Source: Planctomycetaceae bacterium
Lineage (GTDB): Bacteria > Planctomycetota > Planctomycetia > Planctomycetales > Planctomycetaceae
Assembly: GCA_015485495.1 (NCBI GenBank)
Contig: WFTL01000014.1
Span: forward strand, 1 to 63,760
Direction of reading: 5' to 3'
DNA length: 63,760 nucleotides
Below the pieces are notes generated by a model. The model saw nothing but the letters and a program-made list of their open reading frames with translations. It searched no databases and was not told the origin of the DNA. Positions 23,361 to 32,511 of the stretch are shown in pieces; the first letter of the stretch is position 1; each line of letters begins with the position of its first letter. A program made the position numbers and the translations under genes.

Positions 23361-25571
23361 CTACAGATTCACACCGAACGTGTGCGTCAGAAATCGCCAC
23401 GCGCGCCGGGCCAGCGATGCCGGAGGGCAGGAAATGGATGCCGTTCCGGTGGAATACAGCGGAGGTACCGGCCGATCGGCGTCATCCGGTTTCACCTGAA
23501 CGGCAAAATACGTCGGCGTCGGCCTGCCGTCCGCATGGCCCGCCACAGATCCGTCTGCCAGAAGTTCCCAGGGAACCTGTGTCTCCGGCTGAGTTCCCAG
23601 GACCGTCACCCGGCCGAACAGAGGCTGGCCGGGCTGCGAATCGAATACCAGGACAGCGTCCGCATCGGCACGGACGAATTCCACATCCTGCTGGCGCACG
23701 TAGACGACCGCCCGCAGGTCCTCAGCACGGCCGATCCAGCCGACAAGCGTCTGCGGTTCCAGCCAGGCTGACCGATTCACGGGTGCCAGCGGGGTTTCCT
23801 GCCAGAAACGCTGCACATCCGGGTGATGCGCGTCTCGCTGCGGCGGCCGGGTCCGCGGGGGCAGCAAAGTGCCGGCAGCCGGACTGGACAGGTGCAGCCG
23901 GGACGCCCGGCGGCGGAGTGCTGCCAGGCGTTCTTCGGTACTGCGCAGGGCTGCCTGGGTGGCCGGGAGGGCCAGCGCGGATTCCGGAGAGGCTCCTCGG
24001 GCAGCCCGCAGCCACTGCAGCCGGACCTGCTGTTCGCGGTATTCCGCTTCCGTCCGGGCCAGAAGCAGTTCGATGTCCGGACTGGCCAGCCGGGCGATCG
24101 TGTCGCCGGGTTTCAGGATCTGTCCATAATCTGCTGAATCCACAAGCCGGCCAGGAGTGGACACATACACCGGATGACTGGTTCCCGGAGTGAGTGTGAA
24201 GGGAGCACGGACGGAACCGGGCAGCGGCCAGAACAGAATCAGGCCGATGCCCAGGATGAACCCGGTCAGTCCGACGACAGCGCGGGAGACGCCGGCGGAC
24301 CGGGCCACCGCGCTGATGCGCTGCCGCAGAGCCAGAAACATCTGCACCGCGATTCCCGCAGCCGTGCTGGCAGTCAGCAGCCAGGCGATCGGTTCCAGTC
24401 GGTAAGGTGCCAGAATACGGTAAAAGATCAGCAGAATCGCCGCCAGTACGAACAGGCGATACAGCCCCGAGATCAGACCGAACAGCGGCATTCCGGCAGC
24501 CCGCAGTCCGGTCCCGTGAACAGCGGCCGGAAGCGGCACGCCCAGGACATACCGGTCGAACAGGCTGATGGCGGCCTGGCGGGACCGGGGACCGAGATTG
24601 GGAATGTTCAGCAGGTCCGAGAGCACGTAGTAGCCGTCGTACCGCAGAAGCGGGTTTCCGTTGACGAGGACTGTGTTCAGGGAACAGACCAGCATGATGT
24701 TCAGAAACGCTGCATGCAGCGGACCGGGAACACTGGAAACCCACAGCAGTCCGCAGACGGCTGCCAGAAACAGTTCCACGGCGATTCCCGCGGCGGCGAT
24801 CTGAATGCGGTGCCAGCGGCTGTTCAGCGTCCACGAATCCGAAACATCGCAGTACAGCAGCGGCAGCACGCCGATCACCACGCATCCCAGCTCATGGCAT
24901 TCCCGCCCGTGATGAACGCAGGTCAGGCCATGAGCCAGTTCGTGAAGAACTTTGACCACGGCGATGATCAGACCGATCTGCAGCAGATTTCTTACTGTGA
25001 ACATGGAATCGAGCTGCGGCAGTTCTGCGGCGAGCCGGGCGCCGTGGCTGAGAACCACCAGGGCCGCTGTCAGCACGAACAGCGCCAGCCCTGCCAGCAC
25101 GGCCGGATGAAAAACCCATCCGGCCGCGCGGTCCAGTCGGATGAGCAGGGGCTGAGGATCCGGTCCGCGGAAGCGGTGACTGATCAGAGACAGCAGTTTC
25201 CGCGGGACGGCTGCGGCCTGTTGTCGCCGCCTGTCGAGAGCCAGGCGGGTTCCATGTCCTGGTATCGTGGAAACCAGCAGTCCGGACCGAATGGCCGCTG
25301 ACAAAAAAGAAATCAGTCCGGACGCCGCGAACGGCACATCCGGGAACCGGCCGCTCAGCTTCTGCACCACGGTTCTCAGAGAACGCCGCCCGTCCAGAAG
25401 CTGCAGGAATTCCCGTTCCTCGCGCCGCATGCGAAAATAGGTCAGGCGCACGGGATCGCGAACCGTCCAGTCGTCGGAGTTCCGGTCGGCCGGATACCAC
25501 TGCAGATCCCGTCTCAGCCGCCACGGAACGGCTTTTTCAGGGGACGGCCCCCGTGCCGCGGAGTGTGTCAT
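23361..25571 (-). CDS. PqqD-like / site-2 protease (M50) / HlyD fusion protein
   Basis: A 736-residue polytopic membrane protein. Residues 15-105 resemble a PqqD-type peptide-binding domain (YFRMRREEREFLQLLDGRRS). A M50 zinc-protease core follows with HELAH at 210-214, CDVSDSW near 241-247 and NPLLRYDGYY (Asp312), within about six membrane helices. The C-terminal 250 residues form a biotin/lipoyl-HlyD-like adaptor (YGQILKPGDTIARLASPDIELLLA). Proteins of this build usually sit with HlyD adaptors and are thought to take part in export, but the substrate is unknown. The start at 25571 overlaps the upstream HlyD stop by 4 nt (ATGA), giving tight coupling. It is the last gene of a three-gene operon. 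Confidence 0.85.
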   Translation of the reverse strand: MTHSAARGPSPEKAVPWRLRRDLQWYPADRNSDDWTVRDPVRLTYFRMRREEREFLQLLDGRRSLRTVVQKLSGRFPDVPFAASGLISFLSAAIRSGLLVSTIPGHGTRLALDRRRQQAAAVPRKLLSLISHRFRGPDPQPLLIRLDRAAGWVFHPAVLAGLALFVLTAALVVLSHGARLAAELPQLDSMFTVRNLLQIGLIIAVVKVLHELAHGLTCVHHGRECHELGCVVIGVLPLLYCDVSDSWTLNSRWHRIQIAAAGIAVELFLAAVCGLLWVSSVPGPLHAAFLNIMLVCSLNTVLVNGNPLLRYDGYYVLSDLLNIPNLGPRSRQAAISLFDRYVLGVPLPAAVHGTGLRAAGMPLFGLISGLYRLFVLAAILLIFYRILAPYRLEPIAWLLTASTAAGIAVQMFLALRQRISAVARSAGVSRAVVGLTGFILGIGLILFWPLPGSVRAPFTLTPGTSHPVYVSTPGRLVDSADYGQILKPGDTIARLASPDIELLLARTEAEYREQQVRLQWLRAARGASPESALALPATQAALRSTEERLAALRRRASRLHLSSPAAGTLLPPRTRPPQRDAHHPDVQRFWQETPLAPVNRSAWLEPQTLVGWIGRAEDLRAVVYVRQQDVEFVRADADAVLVFDSQPGQPLFGRVTVLGTQPETQVPWELLADGSVAGHADGRPTPTYFAVQVKPDDADRPVPPLYSTGTASISCPPASLARRAWRFLTHTFGVNL

Positions 25572-26677
25572 TCGGAACCAACTCGCATCGTGACTGCCTG
25601 ACCGGGCCGCAGCAGGCGTTCGGGGTTGTCGACTTCCGCGCGAACGGCCACCTGGCCGTTGACAGAATCCACTTCCGGGCTGACGAAAACCAGTCGGCCT
25701 GTCAGGGTGACCGTTCCCTGTCGGGACGATCCGGTCACACTGACAGGGCGGCCCTGAAACGACTGGTCGATGCTGTCGGCATCGGCGAATCCATCCACCG
25801 ACAGCACGTCGATCCGAATCAGCCTCAGAACAGAATCGCCGGCTTCCACCCATTCGCCTTCCTGACGCATCTGTTCCACGACCGTGCCGGAAAACGGGGC
25901 CGTCATATGCCGCCGCCGAAGCTGTTCCTGCGCTGCGGCCACGACCAGACGCATGCGGTCAGCCGTCCGTTCGGCGATGGCCTGCTGCCTTTCCGCTCGA
26001 CGCCGTTCCAGCTGCAGACGCTGCTGCACGGCTTTGTGCTGTTCGACCTGAGCGGCCGCGCTGTCGGCCTGCAGCTTCAGCAGGGCCTGGTCGTGCCGGG
26101 CCTGTTCGACGTCCAGCCGCGACCGCAGATGTTCGTATTTCAGAGTTTCCAGTTCCCGTTCCGGGACGCTGCTGGGAAATTTCTGCTGCGATTCCTGGGC
26201 GCGGTGCAGCGCATCCTGGGCAAGTTCGGCGGCCGCGACGGCCCTGCGGACGGCCGCATCGTTTTCCGCCATCCGCCGATGAATCTGTTCCTCCAGAAGG
26301 GCATGAGCTGTTGCCCGGGCGCCTTCTTCTTCGGCGGCCCGGGCAATGTCCACTGCTGTGCGATCCTGTGCTTTGCGCTGAGCGATCTCAAGGTCGATTT
26401 CTGCGGTGTCAAGAGCCAGACGGGCCTGCGTGTCGTGCAGGGTTGCGAGCGTCTGACCGATCTGCACGTCGTCTCCAGGAGCCACGACGATCTTCCGGAT
26501 CACGCCTGCCTCTTCAGCCGGTATGAGTGCTTCGTGACGCAGCCGCAGAAAACAGTCGGCAATCACCAGGTCTTCCGCGGCAGCCGGACCGGTTCCCACC
26601 GCCGCCGTCAGAATCACCACAGGAACGGCCACCACACGAAGTGCCCGTGACAACGACGGCAAAACAGACCACCCCAT
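25568..26677 (-). CDS. HlyD/RND-type periplasmic adaptor protein
   Basis: A 369-residue membrane-fusion adaptor. A signal/anchor segment (about 12-35) precedes a lipoyl half-motif (GVIRKIVVAPGDDVQIGQTLATL), then a long alpha-helical hairpin (about 80-235, rich in Ala, Glu, Gln and Arg) and the second lipoyl half (MTAPFSGTVVEQMRQEGEWV). A beta-barrel segment ending in RLLRPGQAVTMRVG closes it. Such proteins bridge an inner-membrane pump and an outer-membrane channel. The ATG at 26677 is preceded by GGAGG and overlaps the upstream gene's stop (TGATG); an upstream in-frame ATG at 26719 lies inside that gene and is not needed. No pump ATPase or TolC-like gene is adjacent. Confidence 0.88.
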   Translation of the reverse strand: MGWSVLPSLSRALRVVAVPVVILTAAVGTGPAAAEDLVIADCFLRLRHEALIPAEEAGVIRKIVVAPGDDVQIGQTLATLHDTQARLALDTAEIDLEIAQRKAQDRTAVDIARAAEEEGARATAHALLEEQIHRRMAENDAAVRRAVAAAELAQDALHRAQESQQKFPSSVPERELETLKYEHLRSRLDVEQARHDQALLKLQADSAAAQVEQHKAVQQRLQLERRRAERQQAIAERTADRMRLVVAAAQEQLRRRHMTAPFSGTVVEQMRQEGEWVEAGDSVLRLIRIDVLSVDGFADADSIDQSFQGRPVSVTGSSRQGTVTLTGRLVFVSPEVDSVNGQVAVRAEVDNPERLLRPGQAVTMRVGSE

Positions 26678-28533
26678 CAGAATCCTCCTGGAACGGCGAC
26701 CATCAACAGCACAATCCATCCCAGCCAGACATGCCGCTGAAACAGTTCGATCAACCGGCGCAGCCAGACGAATCCCAGTGCCCGGCGGCCGCAGGAAATC
26801 CGGGCAAACACGCCCGTCCCGGGACGTTCGTCACGGAAGGAACTGCCGGAGACCGGTGCGGTGGCCCGAGTCACCGGCAGGCCCTGGTTGCTGATCTGCA
26901 CGGCCGTTCCCAGAGAAGCCAGCTGCGTGCGGCGCAGGATTTCGGGCGAAGTTTCCAGAGTGTAGCGGATGTCCGGACGCGCATTCCCGGACTGCAGAGC
27001 CATCTGCACGTACCGTACGTCCGATTCGGGAATCTCCAGTTCCAGATGCCAGTCGGCCTGGGGACGGGCGATTTCGAACAGAAGCTGGCCGCGCTGCACC
27101 GGTCTTCCTGTCAGGTTCTGCTGCAGGCGTTCTCCGTAGATGCGCCCGGAAAACGGGGCGGTCACCGTCAGGCGGGCGTGCCGGCGCGTCATGATTTCCT
27201 GCTGTTCCGTCAGCGACGCGATCCGCACATTCAGTTCCGCCTGTTCGGCCGACAGGAGCCGTCCTTCGGCGGTTTCCGATCGGCCGGAACGGCGCAGGGC
27301 ATCGATGGCGGCCAGACGGGCCCGGGCGGCCGCCAGATCGCCGACGATCGTTTCCAGCTGCACGTTCAGATCATCGTTCGAAAGCACGCACAGGACATCG
27401 CCGGTCGACACATCCTGACCATTGTCCACGCGCAGGTCGGTGATGGTTCCGTCGTCCGGAGCGAACACGTAGTGATGCTGAACCGGCAGGAGCCGTCCGG
27501 CTGCGCTGATTCGAAGTTCGACCGGAATCATTGCCAGCAGCACTGCGGCCGCAGCCGCGAAGAGCGCGACGGTCCGAAAGCGGCGACGACCGACAGAACG
27601 AATCGCCTGCCGCACCCGGTCCCACGGACGGCTGGCTGTCAGAACGTCCTGGTGGGCCAGAACAGCAGACGCATGAGCGGTCAGTCGATCCAGGTCTGTT
27701 CTGTCGTGTTCCTGAGGATGACCGTCTTCCCATTCCACCACCAGTGCCCAGTCGGCAGCCGACCAGGCTCCGGACGGATGCAGCGGCACGACCTGAGTGC
27801 CTCCACTGTCAGGCAGACGGTCCTGGTGGGCCTCCGGCGGCTGCGGTGCAGCATGACGCTGTTCACCGGCGGTCCGCCGCACCAGGTCGGTCATCTGCCG
27901 CGATGCATCAGACCGAGGATCCGGCCGGGCGACACCGGTAGTCGCCTGAAGCTGCCAGCGGCTGCCCCGACGCTGCAGAACAGCCAGACGACGGACCGGC
28001 AGCAGTACTGCGCCGTCAGTGGCAAGGACGCAGGCAGTCGACTGGCTGTCCGGTTCCCCGTACAGGGCGATCAGCAGTTCCTCCCACGCGGCCGCCTGCA
28101 GCGACTGCGTCTCCAGCACATCAACCAGGCGGCGGCGTTCCAGATCGGCGAAAACATCGGCCAGTTCCGCCAGTTCCACGGGTTCGTCTGCTGCGGTTCG
28201 CCGAACGGCTGTCAGAACAAGTCGGCGGCGGGATGTGACCGGCGCAGACACGGCAAAGCGGTGTTCGGATGAATCGTCCTGCGAAAAGACGGTGACCTGG
28301 CCGGTCACCGCCGAAAGCAGACCGTCCTGCAGGTCCTCCAAAGATCGGCTTTCCCCGCAGGCCGCTCGCTGCTGCGGCGGGCCGTTTTCCGGAATCACCC
28401 ACGCCGACAGGTGGGACAACTGCAGATCGTTCGCTGTCTGCTGCAGCAGAGCAGTCAGAAATGCGTGCGGGTCGTGCAGGTCGACAGAACGCCGTTCGGC
28501 TCGTTCGAGAATCGTCTGAACCGTGTCGCTCAT
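26677..28533 (-). CDS. GAF-like / HlyD-type membrane adaptor protein
   Basis: A 618-residue protein. The N-terminal 300 residues are soluble and appear to hold one or two GAF-like sensory folds (HAFLTALLQQTANDLQLSH, then VVEWEDGH near 266-272), followed by a single membrane helix (about 321-339, TVALFAAAAAVLLAMIPVEL). The exported part is HlyD-like: FAPDDGTITDLRVDNGQDVSTGDVL, a coiled hairpin with the QLETIVGDLAAARARL region, and the second lipoyl half TVTAPFSGRIYGERL. A hydrophobic C-terminus follows. Cytoplasmic sensing joined to a periplasmic adaptor is unusual but recurs in planctomycete operons of this type. It is the first gene of the set; the stop overlaps the next ATG. Confidence 0.82.
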   Translation of the reverse strand: MSDTVQTILERAERRSVDLHDPHAFLTALLQQTANDLQLSHLSAWVIPENGPPQQRAACGESRSLEDLQDGLLSAVTGQVTVFSQDDSSEHRFAVSAPVTSRRRLVLTAVRRTAADEPVELAELADVFADLERRRLVDVLETQSLQAAAWEELLIALYGEPDSQSTACVLATDGAVLLPVRRLAVLQRRGSRWQLQATTGVARPDPRSDASRQMTDLVRRTAGEQRHAAPQPPEAHQDRLPDSGGTQVVPLHPSGAWSAADWALVVEWEDGHPQEHDRTDLDRLTAHASAVLAHQDVLTASRPWDRVRQAIRSVGRRRFRTVALFAAAAAVLLAMIPVELRISAAGRLLPVQHHYVFAPDDGTITDLRVDNGQDVSTGDVLCVLSNDDLNVQLETIVGDLAAARARLAAIDALRRSGRSETAEGRLLSAEQAELNVRIASLTEQQEIMTRRHARLTVTAPFSGRIYGERLQQNLTGRPVQRGQLLFEIARPQADWHLELEIPESDVRYVQMALQSGNARPDIRYTLETSPEILRRTQLASLGTAVQISNQGLPVTRATAPVSGSSFRDERPGTGVFARISCGRRALGFVWLRRLIELFQRHVWLGWIVLLMVAVPGGF

Positions 28534-28611
28534 AGGAAGTCACCACAGGCGAACATTCGGGCGGACCACCTGCTGCCGGCGACAGGATTCTGAAAAGGGC
28601 ACGGGGTGTCT

Positions 28612-28770
28612 TCAGAGACGTCCGGTCGGATCATCGACATTCCTTCCCTGTGGATCCGCAGCAGAACAGCGCGGGGCTGTGCCGGCAGACCACGATGCAT
28701 CCGGCTGCGCGGCCGCTTCAGGCAGGAACGGCATCTGCTGAACCGGCATGGGAAGCCTTTCTGATGGCAT
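28612..28770 (-). CDS. possible 52-codon ORF upstream of the adaptor operon
   Basis: A short leftward ORF starting at ATG 28770 (or ATG 28749, which has AAAGG 7 nt upstream) and ending at TGA 28614..28612, 78 bp before the GAF-HlyD start. The peptide is Pro/Ala-rich (MPVQQMPFLPEAAAQPD near its start) and has one Cys. Position upstream of a PqqD-like/M50/HlyD operon would suit a small exported or modified peptide, but an ORF of this length can occur by chance in GC-rich DNA. No homologue is recognised. Confidence 0.22.
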   Translation of the reverse strand: MPSERLPMPVQQMPFLPEAAAQPDASWSAGTAPRCSAADPQGRNVDDPTGRL

Positions 28771-28809
28771 CTGTTCGCGGCGGCCGACCGATGCCCGGCC
28801 GGTGGGCGG

Positions 28810-29712
28810 TCAGAAGGCGATCTGGTCGGGGAAAAATTCAGAAATCAGATCATCGTAAAACGGACGCAGTTCTTCGAGGTTCGGCGGTTCGCTGCTTTTG
28901 GAATACAGATCGTACGGGTTGAACACTTTCACCCAGGGGAAATATTCCCGGTCCTGGTCATCCATCAGGTATTCGTACTCGTTTTCGCGGTGGGCCGCAT
29001 AAAAGGAATGGAAACGCAGGATGTACTGAGCTTCCAGAGGCAGATAATCGCGGGTGATGTGATAGATGTATTCGTCGTGTCCCCAGGACATGAGCACATT
29101 GCTGAATCCGCAGCCTTCTTCGTAGATGCCCAGACGCGTCTGGTATTCGGGGATCTTCGTATCGGGATTGTCGCGGAAGAATTCCGAATAGACGATCTTT
29201 TCGGAAAACCGGCAGCCGACCGGAAAAGTGTCGCCCACGACGGCCCACTGAGGTTCCCCGTACAGGCAGAGCACTTTTCCCAGATCGTGCAGCAGTCCGG
29301 TGAGCACCATCCAGCGGGGATGTCCGTCCGCCCGAATGGCTTCGGCCGTCTGCAGCAGGTGGTCGATCTGAGACAGATCGGTGTCGGGGTCGCTGTCGTC
29401 GATGAGTGTGTTCAGGTATTCCAGAGCCTCCCACAGCGACCGCTTCCCGCGGCGGAGTGACAGGAATTCGTCACGTTTGCGGCGAACCAGATCGACGGTC
29501 TGATACCTGTGATTCAGGCGATAGAATTCCCGGACGGACTCCCGGGCTTCGGCGGCGTAATTGCGGAAGTCTTCTTTTTTCTTGCCGGGATCCGTGAATC
29601 GGGATCGCCGGGGCGCGGATGCCGGTTCCGGGTAGCGGCGCCGCAGATCGTCATCCCAGTGTTCCAGGTCGGTCAGAGGATTCTGCGGGTCCGGTCGTTC
29701 GGCATCGGTCAT
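28810..29712 (-). CDS. inositol oxygenase (MIOX family)
   Basis: A 300-residue diiron oxygenase that would convert myo-inositol to D-glucuronate. All six metal ligands of the family are visible in order: His118 (IDHLLQTAE), His142/Asp143 (LLHDLGK), His212 (SWGHDEY), His235 (RFHSFYAAH) and Asp268 (NPYDLYSK). The spacing follows the animal enzymes (285 residues in human). The substrate-loop region YGEPQWAVVGDTFPVGC is intact. The ATG at 29712 was chosen as the start of a normal N-terminus; the frame extends upstream only as a shadow in DUF1501. No other inositol-catabolism gene is in the window. The gene follows DUF1501 after 182 bp and may be transcribed with it. Confidence 0.92.
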   Translation of the reverse strand: MTDAERPDPQNPLTDLEHWDDDLRRRYPEPASAPRRSRFTDPGKKKEDFRNYAAEARESVREFYRLNHRYQTVDLVRRKRDEFLSLRRGKRSLWEALEYLNTLIDDSDPDTDLSQIDHLLQTAEAIRADGHPRWMVLTGLLHDLGKVLCLYGEPQWAVVGDTFPVGCRFSEKIVYSEFFRDNPDTKIPEYQTRLGIYEEGCGFSNVLMSWGHDEYIYHITRDYLPLEAQYILRFHSFYAAHRENEYEYLMDDQDREYFPWVKVFNPYDLYSKSSEPPNLEELRPFYDDLISEFFPDQIAF

Positions 29713-29894
29713 GGTCGCGATTCCCGGCAGGAGACAGCATGCGGGTCCGGGTCGGTCCGGATCTGTGCATCGTACGTCCTGACGGTGCTGAGGAAAACGG
29801 CGGAGCGGCCGAATGCCGCGGGCCACCGCCCTGATTTTCGGGAAAACGCGGACCCCCACGGGACACGGATCGTCCCGATCGATGCGGCCGGCCG

Positions 29895-31121
29895 TTACAG
29901 CAGAGCCGCGATGGGGGTGCCGCCGTCTGTGGCCGGAGCCGGACTTCCGAACGATGTGGTGAATTCGGTGTCCGGTTCGATGTCCAGCCGCTGCAGCACG
30001 GTGGCGAACAGATCGGGAACGGTCAGCGAATCTCCGTCGATGGCCCGGCCGTCCCGCGTTGTCGCTCCCACCACCTGGCCGCCTCGCACTCCGCCGCCTC
30101 CGATCACGGCGGGTGTGACTGCCGGAAAATGGTCGCGACCGGCGGCTGCGTTGATCACGGGCGTCCGGCCGAATTCCCCCATCCACAGAAGGACCGTGTC
30201 GTCCAGGAGCCCGCGTTCGTCCAGGTCGTCCAGCAGGGCGGCCCACGGCAGATCGATGGTTTCGCACAGCCGGCGCGTGGCGGAGAAATTGCCGGAATGC
30301 GTGTCCCATCCGCCGAGCTGAATTTCCACGAACCGCACGTCGGCTTCCAGCAGGCGGCGGGCCAGCAGACAGAAGCGGCCGAATTCCGAGTCGCCATAGC
30401 GCTGTCGGCTGGAAGCCGGTTCCCGCTGCAGATCCAGAGCGCGGGAAAACGGCGTGTCGACGAGCTGTTCGATCTGACCGATCATCGCGCGGCGGCGCTG
30501 AACCGCGGCGTCCGGATGCCGGGTCGCGAACGGCCGGCTGAGTTCCTGAAGAAACTGCAGCCGCTCCCGGCGTTGCCGCAGCACGCTGAGCATGTCTCTG
30601 GCTTCATCCGGATCGCCGATGGAAAAGGGCCCGTGTTCCGGTCCCAGAAACGCGGGGCCGAAGCCGCGGGATCCCAGAGTCACATAGCGGGGAATCGCCG
30701 ATGGCGGGGTTTCGTAAGAGACGATGGAACCCAGGGACGGCCGGGGAAAGGAATCGATCCGGGGATATCCGGTGTGCATCAGGTGCTGCGCCCGCTGGTG
30801 TTCCCCTTCGGTCGATGTGAGATTCCGGATGACCGACAGGTGGTGCATCCTGCGGGCGATCTGCGGAAGAAACTCGCTGATGTGCAGTCCCGGAACCGAC
30901 GTGGCGATGGACTGCACCGGGCCGCCGGTTTCCGTGCCCGGTTTCGGGTCGAACGTTTCCATCTGACTGGGGCCGCCGTCCATCCACAGGACGATGCAGC
31001 GGCGGAGGCCCGGGGAACGGCTGATGGCCGCCTGAACGAGTCGCGGGCATCCGAAGCGCCAGGCCCAGGCAAAAAATCCGGCTGCACTGCTTCCGAGAAA
31101 ACGGCGTCGCTGAATCATCAT
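29895..31121 (-). CDS. DUF1501 domain-containing protein, Tat-exported
   Basis: A 408-residue member of DUF1501, a sulfatase-fold family abundant in planctomycetes. The N-terminus carries a twin-arginine signal (QRRRFLGSSAAG plus a hydrophobic stretch). Family blocks follow: LWMDGGPSQMETFDPKPG, SVIRNLTSTEGEHQRAQHLMHTGY, VEIQLGGWDTH, LLWMGEFGRTPVI and AAAGRDHFPAVT. These retain several alkaline-phosphatase-like metal-site residues (Asp, His), but no enzymatic activity is established for the family. It lies 49 bp after the DUF1549/1553 gene, its usual partner, and the two are probably cotranscribed. Confidence 0.92.
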   Translation of the reverse strand: MMIQRRRFLGSSAAGFFAWAWRFGCPRLVQAAISRSPGLRRCIVLWMDGGPSQMETFDPKPGTETGGPVQSIATSVPGLHISEFLPQIARRMHHLSVIRNLTSTEGEHQRAQHLMHTGYPRIDSFPRPSLGSIVSYETPPSAIPRYVTLGSRGFGPAFLGPEHGPFSIGDPDEARDMLSVLRQRRERLQFLQELSRPFATRHPDAAVQRRRAMIGQIEQLVDTPFSRALDLQREPASSRQRYGDSEFGRFCLLARRLLEADVRFVEIQLGGWDTHSGNFSATRRLCETIDLPWAALLDDLDERGLLDDTVLLWMGEFGRTPVINAAAGRDHFPAVTPAVIGGGGVRGGQVVGATTRDGRAIDGDSLTVPDLFATVLQRLDIEPDTEFTTSFGSPAPATDGGTPIAALL

Positions 31122-31170
31122 GGAACGGCCTTTCCTGAAACGGCTGAGACCCGGCCGGCAGCGGGGCCTG

Positions 31171-32511
31171 TCAGGGGCTGAATCGAAATTCGTCGGAATT
31201 CATCAGAGCGAACAGAATATCGCTGCGGCGTCGATCGGCGCACAGACGCTGTTCCCGACGTGTGGGACGTCGCGACAGAATGCGTTCGAACAGATCGGCG
31301 GTGGTGCGGTCCGGGACCCGCGGGATGTCGGCGGACAACTGCATCATGAGCTGCTGCATGGTGGTGGTGTCTTCCCACAGTTCCGTGAACAGATCGTCGC
31401 CGCGGTCGGACAGGAACATGTCCAGAAGCTGTTCCCGATCTTCGTCTTCCAGGGGTGTTCCGATGACGGTCGACAGCGAACGGACATACTGTTCGGGGGT
31501 CAGAGGCTTCAGGATGCGAACGGCGAATCGTTCCACGGCCCGATCGTGATCCGAATGGGGGCCGGCCTGAAACTGATAGGCGCGGGACCGGCAGATCAGC
31601 CGCAGCATGTGTTTCAGACGAAAGCCGGACGAACGGGCTTCGTCGGCCAGAAATTCCAGAAGTTCCCGGCTGGCCGGCGGGTTGCCTGCATGGAAGTCGT
31701 CAGCCGGATGCACGATGCCTCGACCGAAAAGCTGATACCACAGGCGATTGACGAAGGCCCGGGCGAACGGCCGGCTGCGCGTGGTGAACAAAGCGAATTC
31801 ATCGCGCCAGCGCGTGGTCCGCGGGCGGGCACCGGTCAGAAACACGGGGCCGTCGTCTTCGTCGGCATAACCCGGAACCGAACGAACCCGCACATTGCCG
31901 GCGCTCATTTCGTCCAGCTCCAGTGTTTCGAAAAAACGCGTCATGCGTTCGTAGTCGTCCTGAGTCCAGCGATCGAACGGATGATCGTGGCAGCGGGCGC
32001 AGTCCAGCCGCACGCCCAGAAACACACGGCTGATCCGAACGACCGGTTCATCGATATTGGCCAGCAGAAAATTGACCGGGCCGTCGAATGCCGACTGTCC
32101 TTCCGCGGCGATCAGATCGCGGGCTATGCGGTTCCAGGGCACGTCCTGGCGGATCTGATCGGCCAGCCAGTCCCGCAGCACTGTGCGGGACACTTCTTCC
32201 CGGAGTTCGTTTCCGTATCCGGCCAGGGCCTGCGTCCAGACATCGGCCTGGAATTCCGCGAATTCGGGAGAATCCAGCAGGGAATCCACCAGAGCCGTTC
32301 GGTCGGGATCCTTCCGGAAACGGTGCAGTTCCTGGACGGTGGGAATGCGCCCGATGAGATCCAGCGACACACGGCGCAGAAACTGTTCATCGGAACACAC
32401 CGGGGCCGGTGTGAGGCCTTCCTGCTGCCAGGTGCGCTGCAGAATGGCGTCAATCGGATTCGCGGTCAGACTCATCAGAGTCGCCGTCATCAGTACGCTG
32501 GAAATCGTCAT
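31171..32511 (-). CDS. DUF1549/DUF1553 domain-containing protein
   Basis: A 446-residue protein combining the planctomycete DUF1549 and DUF1553 regions. DUF1549 landmarks are FLRRVSLDLIGRIPTVQEL and LGVRLDCARCHDHPFDRWTQDDY, where CARCH is the heme-like CxxCH motif of this family. DUF1553 follows with RPFARAFVNRLWYQLFGRG and LKPLTPEQYVRSLS. It is short for the family, lacking a cytochrome or concanavalin module. The ATG at 32511 gives a weakly hydrophobic N-terminus and overlaps the M56 gene by 62 bp in another frame. Internal ATGs at 32490 and 32475 are possible alternative starts. The partner DUF1501 gene follows. Confidence 0.85.
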   Translation of the reverse strand: MTISSVLMTATLMSLTANPIDAILQRTWQQEGLTPAPVCSDEQFLRRVSLDLIGRIPTVQELHRFRKDPDRTALVDSLLDSPEFAEFQADVWTQALAGYGNELREEVSRTVLRDWLADQIRQDVPWNRIARDLIAAEGQSAFDGPVNFLLANIDEPVVRISRVFLGVRLDCARCHDHPFDRWTQDDYERMTRFFETLELDEMSAGNVRVRSVPGYADEDDGPVFLTGARPRTTRWRDEFALFTTRSRPFARAFVNRLWYQLFGRGIVHPADDFHAGNPPASRELLEFLADEARSSGFRLKHMLRLICRSRAYQFQAGPHSDHDRAVERFAVRILKPLTPEQYVRSLSTVIGTPLEDEDREQLLDMFLSDRGDDLFTELWEDTTTMQQLMMQLSADIPRVPDRTTADLFERILSRRPTRREQRLCADRRRSDILFALMNSDEFRFSP

